Positions 33,907 through 43,494 are shown, counted from the first letter of the stretch. The stretch: 64,000 nt of DNA from Serratia nevei (GCF_037948395.1 NZ_CP149940.1:496001-560000), one strand, 5' to 3'. Notes: a model not told the origin generated them from the sequence alone. A program made the numbers and translations.

Positions 33907-34206
33907 ATGAGCACCTTAAAGCAACTGCTGGCCTCCCGCACCCCGGAGAGCCGCCGGCGCATCGAGGAAATGGCCGAAGAGATGCTGTTTGAAGCGCACC
34001 TGCACCAGCTGCGGGAAGCGCTGAATATTTCCCAACAGGAGCTGGCGAAAACGCTGGGCATTTCCCAGCCTTCTGTCGCGGCCATCGAAGGGCGCGGCAA
34101 TGAGCTGAAGATTTCGACCCTGAAACGCTACGTGGAAGCGATGGGCGGCACGCTGCGCCTGGACGTTGAGCTGCCGGGCGGCAAGCACGTCGGGTTTACG
34201 GTTTAA
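33907..34206 (+). CDS. HigA-type antitoxin (XRE family)
   Basis: A 99-residue protein with an HTH_3/XRE DNA-binding domain (about residues 35-85): LREALNISQQELAKTLGISQPSVAAIEGRGNELKISTLKRYVEAMGG. It should neutralise the preceding toxin and repress the operon. Its 3' end overlaps the 3' end of the convergent LysR gene by 11 bases. Confidence 0.9.
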   Translation: MSTLKQLLASRTPESRRRIEEMAEEMLFEAHLHQLREALNISQQELAKTLGISQPSVAAIEGRGNELKISTLKRYVEAMGGTLRLDVELPGGKHVGFTV

Positions 34207-35113
34207 GCGCAGGCTGCCCGCCACTCCCCGCCATTTCCCGTTCGATCACCGTCGCCAGCGCCTGCGCGGCGGAAGAGAGTTGGTGCTGCGCCAGGCGGAT
34301 CAGGCCCACGCGCCGTTCGATAATCGGGCCGATCAGCGGCACGCAGACTGCCCCCAGCTCATCCATCTGTTTCTCGCACAGCGCCGGTACCGCGCTGGCG
34401 CCGAGGCCGTTGGCCACCATGCGGCCGACCGTCACCAGTTGGTGGCTTTCAAACGCCACCTCCAGCGTTCGCCCGCTGCGGGCCAGCTCCTGCTCCAGCA
34501 GCAGCCGCACCGCCGATGGCCGCTGCAGGGTGATGAAATCCAGCGTCAGCAGCTCCTTCCAGCTCACCTGCGCCTTGCGCGCCAGCGCCGAATCCTTCGG
34601 CACCACCGCCAGAAAGCGATCGCGGCACAGCGGGGTGAAGTGCAGGGTGTCGCTCGGCTCCGGCTCGAAGGCGATGCCCATCTCCACCCGCCCTTCGCGG
34701 ATCATTTCAAATACCTGCTCGTTGATGACGTCGTGCACCGCCACGTTGATGCCGGCGTAACGATCGCGAAACGCCTTGAGGATCGGCGGCAGCGGGTTGC
34801 CGGCGAACGATGGCATGGCGGCGATCGCCACCTTGCCCATCTGCAGGGTGAAGCGCTGGCGCATTGCCTCTTCCGCGTTATCCCAATCCGCCAGCAGCTG
34901 GCGCGCCATCGGGAAGAAGGTTTCCCCCTCCGGCGTCAGCGTCACCCGGCGGGTGGTGCGCAGCAGCAGCGGCCCGCCCAGCGCGTCTTCCAGCCCACGG
35001 ATCGCCAGGCTGAGCGCCGGCTGAGAAATATTCAGCCGCTCGCTGGCCTGGGCGAAGTTCAGAGTGTGAGCTACCGCTAAAAACGCGCGTAACTGTTTGA
35101 TGCTCATTTTCAT
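34196..35113 (-). CDS. LysR-type regulator, divergent to the ketone-body operon
   Basis: A 305-residue LTTR. The HTH has LNFAQASERLNISQPALSLAIRGLE, and the effector domain runs from about 92 to 295. It is divergent from the CoA-transferase operon with a 168-base intergenic region, the classic layout for a regulator of the adjacent catabolic genes. The ligand may be acetoacetate or 3-hydroxybutyrate (inference). Confidence 0.88.
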   Translation of the reverse strand: MKMSIKQLRAFLAVAHTLNFAQASERLNISQPALSLAIRGLEDALGGPLLLRTTRRVTLTPEGETFFPMARQLLADWDNAEEAMRQRFTLQMGKVAIAAMPSFAGNPLPPILKAFRDRYAGINVAVHDVINEQVFEMIREGRVEMGIAFEPEPSDTLHFTPLCRDRFLAVVPKDSALARKAQVSWKELLTLDFITLQRPSAVRLLLEQELARSGRTLEVAFESHQLVTVGRMVANGLGASAVPALCEKQMDELGAVCVPLIGPIIERRVGLIRLAQHQLSSAAQALATVIEREMAGSGGQPALKP

Positions 35114-35281
35114 TTTGGCTGGCGTTAACTCTTTGTTAATTGTCGGTTAACGAATAATTAATAAAAATTCTAAATGAATGCGGCATAAAAACAAAATTAA
35201 CAAATCATTTTTGTGACCTGAAGATGCCCTCACGCAAGCCAGGGCATTTCGCCCTGCGCCGCAACATGCAGGGGCAACGAT
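35114..35281. promoter_or_regulatory. divergent promoter region, LysR gene / ketone-body operon
   Basis: AT-rich at 35130-35210, between divergent genes. No single unambiguous LTTR box could be fixed by eye. Confidence 0.45.
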
Positions 35282-35980
35282 ATGGCAGGGCTCGACAAAC
35301 GCGTCGGCAGCTACCAGGAAGCGCTGGCAGGCCTGACGGACAACATGACGGTGCTGGCGGGCGGCTTTGGCCTGTGCGGCATCCCGGAAAACCTGATCGA
35401 AGAGATCCGCCGGCGCGGCGTGCGCGGGTTGACGGTGGTCTCCAACAACTGCGGCGTCGACGGGTTCGGCCTCGGGCGGCTGCTGGAAACCCAGCAGATC
35501 CGCAAGGTGGTGGGATCTTACGTCGGCGAAAACGCGCTGTTCGAGCAGCAGGCGCTCAGCGGCGAGCTGGAGGTGGATCTCACGCCGCAGGGCACGTTGG
35601 CGGAGAAGATCCGCGCCGGCGGCGCCGGTATCCCGGCGTTCTTCACCGCCACCGGTTACGGCACGCCGATCGCCGAAGGCAAAGAGGTGCGCGAGTTCAA
35701 CGGCCGCCCTTACATCATGGAAACCGCCATCACCGGCGATTTCGCCATCGTTAAAGGCTGGAAGGCCGATCACTTCGGCAACGTCATCTACCGCCACACC
35801 GCACAGAACTTCAATCCGCTGATGGCGACCGCCGGGCGCATCACGGTGGTGGAAGTGGAAGAGATCGTCGCGCCGGGCGAGCTGGATCCGGCGGCGATCC
35901 ACACCCCCGGCATCTACGTCGATCGGCTGATCCAGGGCACCTTCGAGAAGCGTATCGAACAACGCACCCTGCGGGCATAA
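35282..35980 (+). CDS. scoA: 3-oxoacid CoA-transferase subunit A
   Basis: A 232-residue alpha subunit of succinyl-CoA:3-ketoacid (or acetate:acetoacetate) CoA-transferase. Family motifs are [59 protein letters not shown] and [26 protein letters not shown]. It activates acetoacetate to acetoacetyl-CoA. First gene of the operon, 11 bases before subunit B. Confidence 0.92.
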   Translation: MAGLDKRVGSYQEALAGLTDNMTVLAGGFGLCGIPENLIEEIRRRGVRGLTVVSNNCGVDGFGLGRLLETQQIRKVVGSYVGENALFEQQALSGELEVDLTPQGTLAEKIRAGGAGIPAFFTATGYGTPIAEGKEVREFNGRPYIMETAITGDFAIVKGWKADHFGNVIYRHTAQNFNPLMATAGRITVVEVEEIVAPGELDPAAIHTPGIYVDRLIQGTFEKRIEQRTLRA

Positions 35981-35991
35981 GGAGAATTTGC

Positions 35992-36645
35992 ATGCTTACC
36001 CGTGAACAAATGGCGCAGCGCGTGGCGCAAGAGCTGCGGGACGGTTACTACGTCAACCTGGGCATCGGCATCCCGACGCTGGTGGCCAACTATGTGCCGG
36101 CGGGCATGGACGTGATGCTGCAGTCGGAAAACGGCCTGCTGGGGATGGGCGAGTTCCCGACCGAGCAGCAGCTGGACGCCGACATGATCAATGCCGGCAA
36201 GCAGACGGTCACCGCGCGCCTCGGCGCGTCGATCTTCGATTCGGCGCAGTCGTTCGCCATGATCCGCGGTGGCCACGTCGATCTGACCGTGCTGGGGGCG
36301 TTTGAAGTGGACGTCGAGGGCAACATCGCTTCGTGGATGATCCCCGGCAAGATGGTCAAGGGCATGGGCGGTGCGATGGATCTGGTGGCGGGGGCGGAGA
36401 ACATCATCGTGGTGATGACCCACGCCGCGAAGGGCGGCGAGTCCAAGCTGCTGCCGCGCTGCACGCTGCCGCTGACCGGCGCCAACTGCATCCGCAAAGT
36501 ATTGACCGATCTGGCCTATCTGGAAATTGAAGACGGCGCCTTCGTGCTGCGCGAGCGCGCGCCGGGCGTCAGCGTGGCGGAGATTGTCGCCAAAACCGCC
36601 GGCCGGCTGATCGTGCCGGAGCAAGTGCCGGAAATGCGTTTCTGA
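35992..36645 (+). CDS. scoB: 3-oxoacid CoA-transferase subunit B
   Basis: A 217-residue beta subunit. It carries the catalytic glutamate motif in SENGLLGMG, preceded by YVNLGIGIPTLVANYVP, and later DLTVLGAFEVDVEGNIASWMIPGKMVKGMGGAMDL. AAGGAG is seven bases before the ATG. It forms the active enzyme with subunit A. Confidence 0.93.
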   Translation: MLTREQMAQRVAQELRDGYYVNLGIGIPTLVANYVPAGMDVMLQSENGLLGMGEFPTEQQLDADMINAGKQTVTARLGASIFDSAQSFAMIRGGHVDLTVLGAFEVDVEGNIASWMIPGKMVKGMGGAMDLVAGAENIIVVMTHAAKGGESKLLPRCTLPLTGANCIRKVLTDLAYLEIEDGAFVLRERAPGVSVAEIVAKTAGRLIVPEQVPEMRF

Positions 36646-36659
36646 ATCGGGAGGTGAAT

Positions 36660-37844
36660 GTGCAACAACGTGAAGTGGTGATCGTGGCGGCAACGCGCAC
36701 GCCGGTCGGCAGTTTTCACGGCGCGCTGGCGCCGTTGACGGCGGTGGAACTGGGCACGGCGGCGGTGCAGGGGCTGCTGGCGCAAAGCGGGGTGGCGCCG
36801 CAGCAGATTGATGAAGTGATCCTCGGCCAGGTGCTGACCGCCGGCTGCGGGCAGAACCCGGCGCGCCAGACCGCGCTGAATGCCGGGCTGCCCGTTACGA
36901 CGCCGGCGCTGACCATCAACAAGGTGTGCGGCTCCGGTTTGAAGGCGGTGCATCTGGCGGTGCAGGCGATCCGCAGCGGCGACGCCGAGGCGGTGATTGC
37001 CGGCGGCCAGGAGAGCATGAGCCAGTCGCCTTACCTGATGGCCGGCGCGCGCGCCGGCCTGCGCCTCGGTCACGCGCAGATGGTGGACAGCGTGATCCAC
37101 GATGGCCTGTGGGACGCCTTCAACGACTATCACATGGGCATCACCGCCGAGAACCTGGCGGAGAAATACGCCATCAGTAGAGAAGAACAAGACAGGTTCG
37201 CGCTGCGCTCGCAGCAGAAGGCGCAGGCGGCGCAGCAGGCCGGGCGTTTCGCGCAGGAGATCACGTCGGTGACGGTGCCGAAGCCGAAGGGTGAGGCGCT
37301 GAGTGTGGGGCACGACGAACAGCCGCGCGACACCAGCCTGGAGGCGCTGGCGCGGCTGCGCCCGGCGTTTCGCAAGGAAGGCACGGTGACTGCCGGCAAC
37401 GCTTCGTCGCTCAACGACGGCGCCGCCGTGGTGCTGCTGATGAGCGCGGAAAAAGCCGCCACGCTGCGCTTGCCGGTGCTGGCGCGCATCGCCGGTTACG
37501 CTTCGTCGGGCGTCGATCCGGCGATCATGGGCATCGGCCCGGCGCCGGCCGCGCGGCGCTGCCTGGAGAAAGCCGGCTGGCGGCTGGAGGAGGTCGATCT
37601 GATCGAAGCCAATGAAGCCTTCGCCGCGCAGGCGCTGGCGGTGGGCAAAGAACTGGGCTGGGAGGCGGAGCGGGTCAACGTCAACGGCGGGGCGATCGCG
37701 CTGGGGCATCCGATCGGCGCGTCCGGCTGTCGCATTTTGGTGTCGCTGCTGTACGAAATGCAGCGCCGCGGGGTGAACAAGGGGCTGGCGATGCTGTGCA
37801 TCGGCGGCGGGCAGGGCGTGGCGCTGGCGGTAGAGCGCCCGTAA
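36660..37844 (+). CDS. atoB: acetyl-CoA acetyltransferase (thiolase)
   Basis: A 394-residue degradative thiolase, the same length as E. coli AtoB. The nucleophile Cys is at about 90 in NKVCGSGLK; the other active-site blocks are NGGAIALGHPIGASG and MLCIGGGQG. It splits acetoacetyl-CoA to two acetyl-CoA. The GTG at 36660 is chosen because GGGAGG lies five bases upstream; an earlier in-frame GTG (36654) overlaps that SD. Confidence 0.93.
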   Translation: MQQREVVIVAATRTPVGSFHGALAPLTAVELGTAAVQGLLAQSGVAPQQIDEVILGQVLTAGCGQNPARQTALNAGLPVTTPALTINKVCGSGLKAVHLAVQAIRSGDAEAVIAGGQESMSQSPYLMAGARAGLRLGHAQMVDSVIHDGLWDAFNDYHMGITAENLAEKYAISREEQDRFALRSQQKAQAAQQAGRFAQEITSVTVPKPKGEALSVGHDEQPRDTSLEALARLRPAFRKEGTVTAGNASSLNDGAAVVLLMSAEKAATLRLPVLARIAGYASSGVDPAIMGIGPAPAARRCLEKAGWRLEEVDLIEANEAFAAQALAVGKELGWEAERVNVNGGAIALGHPIGASGCRILVSLLYEMQRRGVNKGLAMLCIGGGQGVALAVERP

Positions 37845-37862
37845 ACAACCGAGGAGGGCACG

Positions 37863-38786
37863 ATGCAGTCATCTGATTATGCGGTACTGGGCGCCGGATT
37901 GATGGGGGTGGGCATCGCCACCCACTTTATTCGCCACGGCCATGAGGTGCTGCTGTATGACCCGGATCCGCAGCGGCGGGTGGAGGCGCCGGCGGTGGCG
38001 AGCGGCATTCTGGCCGAGCTGAGCGACGTCGGGCAGTTTGATAACGCTGAGCGCGACGCGGCGCTGGCGCGCCTGCGCGTGACCGGCGAGCTGAACGACG
38101 TGGCGCGCGCCCGGCTGCTTATTGAGGCGATCCCGGAACGGCTCGAGCTGAAGCACGCGCTGTATGAGCAGTTGGAAGGGCTGATCGCCGACGACGCGGT
38201 GATTGCCAGCAACACCAGCGGCCTGCCGCCGGACGAGCTGGCGGCGCGCATGACCCACCCGCAGCGCCTGCTGATCGCCCACTTCTGGCACCCGCCGCAC
38301 CTGATCCCGCTGGTGGAGATCGTGCCCGGCCGCGCCACCGATCCGCGCCATCTGGCGGCGGTGCAGGCGCTGCTCGGCGGGATGGCGCTGGAGGCGGTGC
38401 TGCTGGAGCGCGCCGCGCCGGGGTTTGTCGGCAACCGGCTGCAGTTTGCGGTGCTGCGCGAGGCGCTGCACATCGTCCACAGCGGCATCGCCAGCGCCGA
38501 GGTGGTGGATCAGGTGATGCGCGCCTCGCTGGGGCGGCGCTACGCCATGGTCGGCCCGCTGGAGGCCGCTGACATGACCGGGCTGCCGACGGTGGCGGAC
38601 ATCGCTCGCCACCTGTTCCCTGAACTGGCGACCGGCGACGAGATGATGGCGTTGGTGGAACAGCGGCTGCAGCGCGGCGATACCGGCCAGCGCAGCGGCC
38701 GGGGATTTTATCTTTGGGATGACGCACGCAGGGAACGCATTCAACGGCGACGGGCGCATCAGCTGCGCTTTGCGCTGAAACCGTAA
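37863..38786 (+). CDS. 3-hydroxyacyl-CoA dehydrogenase
   Basis: A 307-residue NAD-dependent dehydrogenase with the Rossmann GAGLMGVGIA near the N-terminus, then LIEAIPERLELK, NTSGLPPDEL and the catalytic His in LIAHFWHPPHLIPLVEI with the paired Glu. The C-terminal 3HCDH domain includes APGFVGNRLQFAVLREALHI. It would oxidise 3-hydroxybutyryl-CoA to acetoacetyl-CoA, or a related substrate. Nineteen bases after the thiolase gene. Confidence 0.88.
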   Translation: MQSSDYAVLGAGLMGVGIATHFIRHGHEVLLYDPDPQRRVEAPAVASGILAELSDVGQFDNAERDAALARLRVTGELNDVARARLLIEAIPERLELKHALYEQLEGLIADDAVIASNTSGLPPDELAARMTHPQRLLIAHFWHPPHLIPLVEIVPGRATDPRHLAAVQALLGGMALEAVLLERAAPGFVGNRLQFAVLREALHIVHSGIASAEVVDQVMRASLGRRYAMVGPLEAADMTGLPTVADIARHLFPELATGDEMMALVEQRLQRGDTGQRSGRGFYLWDDARRERIQRRRAHQLRFALKP

Positions 38787-38831
38787 TTTCGCACTCCGTA
38801 CCTGACAATAACAACGATACTGAGGTGACCG

Positions 38832-40223
38832 ATGAGCGTTTTGATTGCCCTGGCAGCACTGGGATTACTGATGCTGGCCGCCTATCGCGGCTACAGCGTG
38901 ATTTTGTTCGCCCCGATCGCCGCGCTGGGCGCGGTGCTGTTGACCGATCCCGGCGCGGTGGCGCCGACTTTCACCGGGCTGTTTATGGAGAAGATGGTCG
39001 GCTTCGTGAAGCTCTACTTCCCGGTGTTCCTGCTGGGGGCGGTGTTCGGCAAGCTGATCGAGCTGTCCGGCTTTTCCCGTTCGATCGTCGCGGCGGCGAT
39101 CCGCATTCTCGGCCGGCGTCACGCCATTCCGGTGATCGTGCTGGTGTGCGCGCTGCTGACCTACGGCGGGGTGTCGCTGTTCGTGGTGGCGTTCGCGGTC
39201 TATCCGTTTGCCGCCGAGCTGTTCCGCCAGAGCGGTATCCCCAAGCGGCTGATCCCGGCCACCGTGGCGCTCGGCGCCTTCTCCTTCACCATGGACGCCT
39301 TGCCCGGCACGCCGCAGATCCAAAACATCATCCCGACCAGCTTCTTCGGCACCAATGCCTGGGCCGCGCCCTGGCTGGGGCTGATCGGCTCGCTGTTCAT
39401 CATCGCGGTCGGTCTGCTGTATCTTGAACGCCAGCGGCGCAAGGCGCAGCTGAAGGGAGAAGGGTACGGTACCGATCTGCTGAACGAGCCGGAAACCCCG
39501 GACGACATCAACCTGCCGAACCCGCTGATCGCTATCCTGCCGTTGATTTTGGTCGGGGTATTCAACCTTGGCTTCACCCATTGGATCCCGCAGTGGTACG
39601 GCGCCAACCACGAGCTGACGCTGCCGGGGCTGGCCAAGCCGATCACCACCGACGTGGCGAAGATCACCGCCATCTGGGCGGTGGAAGCGGCGCTGGTGTC
39701 GGGTATTCTGCTGGTGGTGGTGTTCGGCTTTCGCAATATTCGCGGCCGGCTGGCGGAAGGCAGCAAGACGGCGGTCGGCGGCGCGATCCTGGCGGCGATG
39801 AACACCGCCTCCGAATACGGCTTCGGCGCGGTGATCGCCGCGCTGCCGGGCTTTTTGGTACTGTCGCAGGCGCTGTCGGCGATCCCCAACCCGCTGCTGA
39901 ACGAAGCGATCAGCGTCACCCTGTTGGCCGGCATCACCGGATCGGCTTCCGGCGGCATGAGCATCGCGCTGGCGGCGATGTCCGACAGCTTTATCGCCGC
40001 CGCCCATGCGGCACAGATTCCGCTGGAGGTGCTGCACCGGGTGGCCTCGATGGCCAGCGGCGGCATGGACACCTTGCCGCACAACGGCGCGGTGATCACC
40101 CTGCTGGCGATCACCGGCCTCAGCCACCGGCAGGCCTATGGCGGCATCTTCGCCATCACCCTGATCAAGAGCGCCGCGGTGCTGTTCGTGATCGGCGTGT
40201 TCTACCTGACCGGCATTGTTTAA
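38832..40223 (+). CDS. GntP-family permease, likely for 3-hydroxybutyrate or acetoacetate
   Basis: A 463-residue inner-membrane transporter with about 12 helices, related to gluconate:H+ symporters. Visible segments include LTYGGVSLFVVAFAVYPFAAELFR, SFTMDALPGTPQIQNIIPTSFFGTN and SGGMDTLPHNGAVITLLAITGLSH, the last being a conserved block of GntP-type 3-hydroxybutyrate permeases. Operon position directly before bdhA supports uptake of 3-hydroxybutyrate, as in Pseudomonas. Confidence 0.88.
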   Translation: MSVLIALAALGLLMLAAYRGYSVILFAPIAALGAVLLTDPGAVAPTFTGLFMEKMVGFVKLYFPVFLLGAVFGKLIELSGFSRSIVAAAIRILGRRHAIPVIVLVCALLTYGGVSLFVVAFAVYPFAAELFRQSGIPKRLIPATVALGAFSFTMDALPGTPQIQNIIPTSFFGTNAWAAPWLGLIGSLFIIAVGLLYLERQRRKAQLKGEGYGTDLLNEPETPDDINLPNPLIAILPLILVGVFNLGFTHWIPQWYGANHELTLPGLAKPITTDVAKITAIWAVEAALVSGILLVVVFGFRNIRGRLAEGSKTAVGGAILAAMNTASEYGFGAVIAALPGFLVLSQALSAIPNPLLNEAISVTLLAGITGSASGGMSIALAAMSDSFIAAAHAAQIPLEVLHRVASMASGGMDTLPHNGAVITLLAITGLSHRQAYGGIFAITLIKSAAVLFVIGVFYLTGIV

Positions 40224-40235
40224 AGGAGCGATACC

Positions 40236-41006
40236 ATGAGTGTACAAGGCAAAACCGCGCTGGTGACCGGCTCGACCAGCGGCATCGGCCTCGGGATAGC
40301 GTCTGTGTTGGCCGCAGCCGGCGCGCGCGTGATCCTCAACGGCTTCGGCGACGTGGAGCAGGCGCAAGCGCAGGTCGCGCGGCTGGGTGCCGCGCCGGGG
40401 TATCACGGCGCCGATCTCGGCGATGCGGGCCAGATAGCGGACATGATGCAGTATGCCGAACGCGAGTTCGGCGGCGTGGACATTTTGGTGAACAACGCCG
40501 GCATTCAGCACGTGGCGCCGCTGGATCAGTTCCCGGTGGAGAAATGGAACGCCATCCTCGCCATCAACCTGTCGGCGGTGTTCCACACCTGCCGATTGGC
40601 GCTGCCGGGGATGCGCGAACGCAACTGGGGGCGTATCATCAACGTGGCGTCGGTGCACGGGCTGGTGGCGTCGAAAGACAAGTCGGCCTATGTGGCGGCC
40701 AAGCACGGCGTGGTGGGGCTGACCAAGACGCTGGCGCTGGAGACCGCGCGCACGCCCGTCACCTGCAACGCCATTTGCCCCGGCTGGGTGCTGACGCCGC
40801 TGGTGCAGCAGCAGATCGACAAACGTATTGCCGCCGGGACCGACCCGCAGCGGGCGCGCGATGAGCTGTTGGCGGAGAAGCAGCCTTCGCAAGCGTTCGT
40901 CACGCCAGAGCAGCTCGGCGAGCTGGCGCTGTTCCTGTGCAGCGATGCGGCGGCGCAGGTGCGCGGCGCCGCCTGGAACATGGACGGCGGTTGGCTGGCA
41001 CAGTAG
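40236..41006 (+). CDS. bdhA: D-3-hydroxybutyrate dehydrogenase
   Basis: A 256-residue SDR enzyme. It has TGSTSGIGLGIA (cofactor), NNAGIQHVAPL, the catalytic Ser in INVASVHGLVASKDKSAYVAAKHG with YxxxK, and PGWVLTPLVQQQI followed by LAEKQPSQAFV, a block typical of 3-hydroxybutyrate dehydrogenases. It oxidises 3-hydroxybutyrate to acetoacetate for the CoA-transferase encoded at the start of the operon. Confidence 0.94.
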   Translation: MSVQGKTALVTGSTSGIGLGIASVLAAAGARVILNGFGDVEQAQAQVARLGAAPGYHGADLGDAGQIADMMQYAEREFGGVDILVNNAGIQHVAPLDQFPVEKWNAILAINLSAVFHTCRLALPGMRERNWGRIINVASVHGLVASKDKSAYVAAKHGVVGLTKTLALETARTPVTCNAICPGWVLTPLVQQQIDKRIAAGTDPQRARDELLAEKQPSQAFVTPEQLGELALFLCSDAAAQVRGAAWNMDGGWLAQ

Positions 41007-41021
41007 TGAATTCTCTCTCTC

Positions 41022-41040
41022 GGAGCGCGCAACGCGCTCC
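41022..41040 (+). terminator. hairpin at the end of the ketone-body operon
   Basis: GGAGCGCG-caa-CGCGCTCC, 16 bases after the bdhA stop, followed by GTCGTTATTTCC (a weak T-rich tail). Confidence 0.6.
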
Positions 41041-41377
41041 GTCGTTATTTCCCGCCATCAGTTAATTCCCCTGCGTGACGGTTTACCTGCGGCAATAATA
41101 TTTATTTGTTATTTGCTATTTTTATTCCCGGATAATCACGCCGGTTTATTTTGGGTGAAACGTGCGGATTGGTTTATTTCGTGCTGCGGTTATTACATTA
41201 TTTTTCTTCGCGTTACAGATGAACACGTTTTTGCTGAAATTAAATCCAACCTGAAATAATGACAGGTTATGGCGTGAATTTTTATATCTTGCGTGCGCTG
41301 TTCACATCGGTTAATTATTTCTGCGTGGCTTAAGACCACCGTGTTTATAACAATAATTTTTTCGGGCAGGGGTAATA
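41041..41377. other. promoter region of the porin gene
   Basis: AT-rich 337-base gap without a coding frame. It ends with AGGGG before the porin ATG. A half-conserved CRP-like TGCGTGCGCTGTTCACA (41285-41301) is visible but not convincing. Confidence 0.4.
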
Positions 41378-42514
41378 ATGAGAAAAAATACAACGCCAAT
41401 ATTCATTGGCGGCGTCTTGCTGTCGGCGTTATCCGCCGGCGCACAGGCCGAGATCACCATTCTGGATAAAAACCCGCAGAGCAATGTGTTGCTGGCGCCG
41501 CTCAGTATAAAAGTGGGCGGCAGCATTCGCCCCGAGTGGATCTTCAATAACGGCCCGGAGCCGGGCTATGACAAAAACGGCCACGACGGCGGCACGCGTT
41601 TTCGCTTCAGCGGCGACTATGCGCTGACGCAGGACACTTCGATCATCGGCTATTACGAGTGGGGCGTCGATCTGGCGCACGCGCTCAGCTGGGACGGGCA
41701 CTATAACGAAGACGGCAAGCGCGACTATCAGCGCCAGCTGTACGCCGGTTTCAAAGACGATCGTTACGGCACCCTGACCTACGGCCATCAATACGGCATC
41801 TATTATTCGGTGGTCGGCATCAAAAGCGACGTCTGGGATAACGATGGCCATGCGGGCGGCACCGGCATCGGTATTTCCGGCGATTATGACGGCGGCAATA
41901 AACCGAAAAACAGCATCAAGTACACCAATGATTTTGGGCCGGTAACGCTGTATGCCAACTATTTATTGCCGGAAGACGATCTGCACACCGCGGATAACCT
42001 GATTTATCGCCGCAAGGGCGGGGGCGGGTTGGGCTTCGATTACAAGGTGACGAAAGATTTCACCTTCAGCGCGGCCTACAGTTATACCGATGCGAAGATC
42101 AAAGACAATCTGTACAGCGAAAAGGATTATCACCAGCAGCTGTCCGGCACCGCGTTGACCTGGCAGCCGAACAACTGGTACATCGTCGGCACCGCCAGCT
42201 ACTACAAAGACTATGTGCCAAGCACCCGCCAGCGCACGCTGTCGCACTTCTTCGCCGGTGACGGCTACGGGCTGGAAGGCTTCGTCGGTTACACCTTCAA
42301 TATCGACAAGCCATTCCTCAAATCGATCCAGCCTTACGTGGCGGCGGACTCGCTGCGGCTGAAAGGTGACGAGGCGTATCACGCCAACCACGTTTACCTC
42401 GGCGCGGGCACCACCATCGGTTACGGACTGTCGGTGTATGTGGAGCGCACGCTGGCCAACAGCAGCGACAACGAGCCGGACTCCACCTGGATTACGGTGT
42501 TCTACGACTTCTGA
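41378..42514 (+). CDS. outer-membrane porin
   Basis: A 378-residue porin with a signal peptide (MRKNTTPIFIGGVLLSALSAGAQA) and a beta-barrel of alternating strands: GTRFRFSGDYALTQDTSIIGYYEWG, RQLYAGFKDDRYGTLTYGHQYGIYY, IGYGLSVYVERTLA and a terminal Phe (VFYDF). It resembles Gram-negative general porins but is divergent. It follows the ketone-body operon and precedes a strong terminator. It may admit organic acids; substrate not evident. Confidence 0.85.
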   Translation: MRKNTTPIFIGGVLLSALSAGAQAEITILDKNPQSNVLLAPLSIKVGGSIRPEWIFNNGPEPGYDKNGHDGGTRFRFSGDYALTQDTSIIGYYEWGVDLAHALSWDGHYNEDGKRDYQRQLYAGFKDDRYGTLTYGHQYGIYYSVVGIKSDVWDNDGHAGGTGIGISGDYDGGNKPKNSIKYTNDFGPVTLYANYLLPEDDLHTADNLIYRRKGGGGLGFDYKVTKDFTFSAAYSYTDAKIKDNLYSEKDYHQQLSGTALTWQPNNWYIVGTASYYKDYVPSTRQRTLSHFFAGDGYGLEGFVGYTFNIDKPFLKSIQPYVAADSLRLKGDEAYHANHVYLGAGTTIGYGLSVYVERTLANSSDNEPDSTWITVFYDF

Positions 42515-42530
42515 TTCTCACCTGCTTCAA

Positions 42531-42553
42531 GCCGGCGCCTGCGCCGGCTTTTT
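42531..42553. terminator. terminator shared by the porin and the convergent AraC gene
   Basis: Perfect GCCGGCGC-ct-GCGCCGGC stem with five T on the plus strand, 16 bases after the porin stop. Its T-run touches the AraC stop codon. Confidence 0.88.
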
Positions 42554-43374
42554 CACATGGTAATTGCGCCGCCCAGGGTCTCTCCAGAGGCGTTTCGCTC
42601 CGCCAGGTAGCGCGCCGGCGGTTTGCCTACCGCCTTTCTGAACATGGTGACGAAGCCGCTGGCGCTCTCGTAGCCCAGATCCAGCGCCACCGTCTGTACG
42701 CTCTCGCCCTGCGTCAGGCGCTGCAGCGCCAGCATCACGTGCAGCTGGCGCCGCCAGTGGCCGAAACTCATGCCCATCTGCTGTTGCAAGGTGCGGCTGA
42801 GGGAGCGCTCGCTCATGCCGATGCGCTGCGCCCACTGCCCGAGGGTGGATTTGTCCGCCGGGCTGCTCAGCATGCCTTCGGTCAACTGCCGAATGCGTGC
42901 GTCGTCGGACACCGGCAGATGCAGGTTCTCGATCGGCGCGGCCGCCAGCTGGTCCAGCAATACCGCCGTCAGGCGCCCCTCGGCGCCCTGTTCGTCGTAG
43001 AGCGGCTCGAAGGTGCTGGCCTGCAGCAGCAGCTCGCGCAGCAGCGGCGAGACCGACAGCGTGCAGCAGTTCTGCGGCAGACCGGCGGCGGCATGTTGAT
43101 CGACGAACAGGCAGTAGGCCTCGGTGGAGCCGGCGCCCTGAGCGTTGTGCAACACGTTGCCCGGCATCCACAGCGCGCACTGCGGCGGCACCAGCCACAG
43201 CCCGTTTTCCACTTCGCAGCGGATCATGCCGCGTACCGTGTAGATCAGCTGCGCCTTCTGATGGCGGTGCGGCTCGACTTCCCAGTCCTGCTCGAGGGTC
43301 GAACCTTGCAGGGCAAACAGCGGGCGCGGCACCTGATCGATATCCAGACAGTGGCGGGGGATCTGTACTTTCAT
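42553..43374 (-). CDS. AraC-family regulator with cupin sensor
   Basis: A 273-residue protein from ATG 43374 (MKVQIPRHC). The N-terminal cupin (about 25-95) has PHRHQKAQLIYTVRG. The C-terminal two-HTH AraC domain (about 170-265) has LGQWAQRIGMSERSLSRTLQQQMGMSFGHWRRQL and VALDLGYESASGFVTMFRKAVGKPPARYL. It is divergent from the small gene at 43495, so it probably regulates that gene and the Rob-like gene behind it. Confidence 0.9.
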   Translation of the reverse strand: MKVQIPRHCLDIDQVPRPLFALQGSTLEQDWEVEPHRHQKAQLIYTVRGMIRCEVENGLWLVPPQCALWMPGNVLHNAQGAGSTEAYCLFVDQHAAAGLPQNCCTLSVSPLLRELLLQASTFEPLYDEQGAEGRLTAVLLDQLAAAPIENLHLPVSDDARIRQLTEGMLSSPADKSTLGQWAQRIGMSERSLSRTLQQQMGMSFGHWRRQLHVMLALQRLTQGESVQTVALDLGYESASGFVTMFRKAVGKPPARYLAERNASGETLGGAITM

Positions 43375-43494
43375 GAGAACAATTCTCAATTTGGCGGAAT
43401 TGAAAAGTATTATGTCCTGATTGCGCAATGTGGTCTAGCGCCGGTGCCGATAAAGTAAGCGCCAGTCCTAAACCATTTCCTGAGGAAACTGATT

